Part shown: one piece after another, positions 21,783 through 22,777 of the stretch | Position numbering within the stretch: the first letter of the stretch is position 1 | How the letters are laid out: each line of letters opens with the position of its first letter | IMG/VR virus record: IMGVR_UViG_3300031801_001157 | Coordinates: 1-22,777 of that record | DNA: 22,777 bases | Strand: one strand, 5' to 3' | From: a virus | Notes under the pieces: generated by a model | Database searches by the model: none | What the model saw: only the letters and a program-made list of their open reading frames with translations | Told to the model about the DNA's origin: nothing | Program-made: the position numbers and the translations under genes

Positions 21783-22502
21783 TTAGTCTACATCTTGAAC
21801 GGCCACAAGAAAGTAAGTGGCATCATAATCATCAACCTTAAAATTGATTTTTGACAATCCTTGCTCACTAACATATAGTGTTGCACTTTCACATTCCTTG
21901 TTTGCCACTAATACATCTTTGAATAGATTTGCATTAAATGACACATTTTCTATACTTGATGATGCTGTAGTTTCAACTGGAATTGTAACTCTGTTTGTAT
22001 TGATTGCAGAATAACCTATTACAAGTCTAACTCCACCATCGTCAGTAATTACCGTGAAGGTATCTGTATCTGGTAATGCAGATTTACCACTAATGAACCT
22101 CTTAATGAAATTGGAATCCACCTTGATCTCTACCTGGAATTCAGGAAGCTTTTTTAGTGGTGGTGGTTGATTGATAACTGATTTATCCGACAACATAAAG
22201 TTGACTTTAGATAGTGCATCAGAAATCTCAACTGCGATTGCTTTATCACCTGCCTGTGTTAAATTAAGAGTTACATCATCATCCAAAACACCTAATAATC
22301 TACTAAGTTGTTCTGTATCATAAACTCCTAATTCAGCATCTTGGAATGTCCAATTCTTCATTTTTAATTCACCGAGTAGTGCTTTATCTCCAGTCATGAA
22401 ACGAGTCATTAAACTGTCTCCTTTACTATTGATAACTACAGCATTAACATTACCACTTAAATGGTACTTATCAATGAATCGAGTTAATTTATATTTGTTC
22501 AT
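21783..22502 (-). CDS. 45: Sliding clamp, gp45-like
   Basis: A 239-residue protein in the size range of T4 gp45 (228 residues). It begins NKYKLTRFIDKYHLSGN and contains the typical gp45 segments VYDTEQLSRLLGVLDDDV (about 60-77), where the clamp loop lies, and INQPPPLKKLPEFQVEI (about 110-126), a linker between the two domains. Two domains of similar fold follow one another, as expected for a trimeric ring. The clamp tethers the polymerase to DNA and in T4 also activates late transcription. A clear Shine-Dalgarno (AAGGAG) precedes the ATG. The polymerase tail lies 61 bases upstream. Identity rests on length, recalled motifs and position between gp43 and other replication genes. Confidence 0.85.
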   Translation of the reverse strand: MNKYKLTRFIDKYHLSGNVNAVVINSKGDSLMTRFMTGDKALLGELKMKNWTFQDAELGVYDTEQLSRLLGVLDDDVTLNLTQAGDKAIAVEISDALSKVNFMLSDKSVINQPPPLKKLPEFQVEIKVDSNFIKRFISGKSALPDTDTFTVITDDGGVRLVIGYSAINTNRVTIPVETTASSSIENVSFNANLFKDVLVANKECESATLYVSEQGLSKINFKVDDYDATYFLVAVQDVD

Positions 22503-22563
22503 TTATTATTTCTCCTTGTTATTAATATGATATATACATATATATCAAAGTTATTTCTTAAAA
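22503..22563 (-). promoter_or_regulatory. gp43-gp45 intergenic region with AT inverted repeat
   Basis: The 61-base gap holds the gp45 ribosome binding site (AAGGAG about 9 bases before the ATG) and a near-perfect palindrome, GATATATATGTATATATC on the minus strand (22546-22529), with 8-base arms around a TG centre. The arms are all A/T apart from the ends, so it could be an operator, a weak hairpin that affects gp45 translation, or chance. No T4 early, middle or late promoter consensus is evident here. Confidence 0.4.
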
Positions 22564-22777
22564 TCAAAAAAATCTTTCTATACTTTGTTCTTCATCTACG
22601 GGTTTTCCCCAATCCAAACAATCATAGAACATTTGTATTTTTTTTGTTAAAGATTGACGATATATTTTATCGTGGTCAATATGTTGAGTTATAAAATTCA
22701 TAATTTCGGGTGGATCTTCATGTCCTTTGTAAGCAACTGCATTTAATCCTAATGGATTCGTTTTTAAATACACCCAA
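22564..22777 (-). CDS. 43: DNA polymerase gp43, C-terminal fragment
   Basis: The last 71 codons of a gene whose start is outside the window; the frame is open to the window edge, so the GTG at 22773 is not the true start. It aligns with the end of T4 DNA polymerase as I recall it: YLKTNPLGLNAVAY here against NLKAGNPFGDKCIAW in T4, then a helical thumb region, and a C-terminal tail EEQSIERFF in place of the T4 clamp-binding tail KKASLFDMF. The tail fits the clamp-binding (PIP-like) pattern with Ile and two terminal Phe residues. The gene order polymerase then clamp supports the call. Only the thumb end and clamp-binding tail can be seen; polymerase and exonuclease active sites are outside the window. 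Confidence 0.75.
   Translation of the reverse strand, partial: WVYLKTNPLGLNAVAYKGHEDPPEIMNFITQHIDHDKIYRQSLTKKIQMFYDCLDWGKPVDEEQSIERFF

Noticed and set aside
1-22777. tRNA genes, CRISPR arrays, integrase, transposase and attachment sites
   Set aside because: None was seen on either strand. Non-coding space is limited to gaps of at most about 150 bases, which leaves little room for RNA genes; a tRNA scan was not possible.

Overview
The window reads as part of a lytic T4-like phage genome, probably a marine or other aquatic lineage. Every supported gene lies on the minus strand. The genes are packed with overlaps of 1 to 32 bases or gaps of a few bases, the DNA is very AT-rich, and four pieces of the T4 replisome are recognisable: the C-terminal tail of DNA polymerase gp43, sliding clamp gp45, clamp loader large subunit gp44 and small subunit gp62. 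The host is likely Gram-negative, because the phage carries an outer-membrane beta-barrel protein and a heptose-kinase-like enzyme. The host genus cannot be read from the sequence.

In transcription order (high to low coordinates) the layout is as follows. (1) 22777-20550: gp43 tail, gp45 and a TSPPY-type DNA methyltransferase. (2) 20534-13549: a cassette of two MORN-type repeat proteins that share a nearly identical tail, a small kinase-fold-like protein, a large glycosyltransferase fused to two nucleotidyltransferase-like domains, an SGNH hydrolase and a GT2-type glycosyltransferase. (3) 13559-11811: gp44, a small DUF4494-like protein and a ClpP-like protease. (4) 11811-6074: a radical SAM enzyme with an N-terminal SPASM-like segment, a PfkB/HldE-like sugar kinase, a zinc ribbon protein, a truncated ATP-grasp-like protein, a SET protein, a sulfotransferase, a 541-residue ATP-grasp-like/Hint-like protein and a glutaredoxin. 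(5) 5972-2257: a relic of a duplicated porin gene start, a 2-oxoglutarate/Fe(II) oxygenase, a porin-like outer-membrane protein, an EamA permease, a second SET protein and a lipoate-ligase-like protein. (6) 2273-1: gp62, a second TSPPY methyltransferase, a second ClpP-like protease and the start of an unrecognised gene.

Two themes stand out. First, the replication genes that are adjacent in T4 (43-62-44-45) are dispersed here by about 7 kb and 10 kb of accessory DNA, and both clamp-loader genes lie near a TSPPY methyltransferase and a ClpP-like gene. Second, the accessory DNA is rich in paralogous pairs (ClpP, SET, methyltransferase, ATP-grasp-like, MORN, porin leader) and in enzymes that modify sugars, proteins or surfaces. 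The most unusual items are the ATP-grasp-like/Hint-like protein with a GC-rich C-terminus and no obvious Hint nucleophile, the porin-leader relic in front of the oxygenase, the glycosyltransferase with two nucleotidyltransferase-like domains, and the permuted SPASM/radical SAM protein. All functional calls come from motif reading by eye; no database search was possible.
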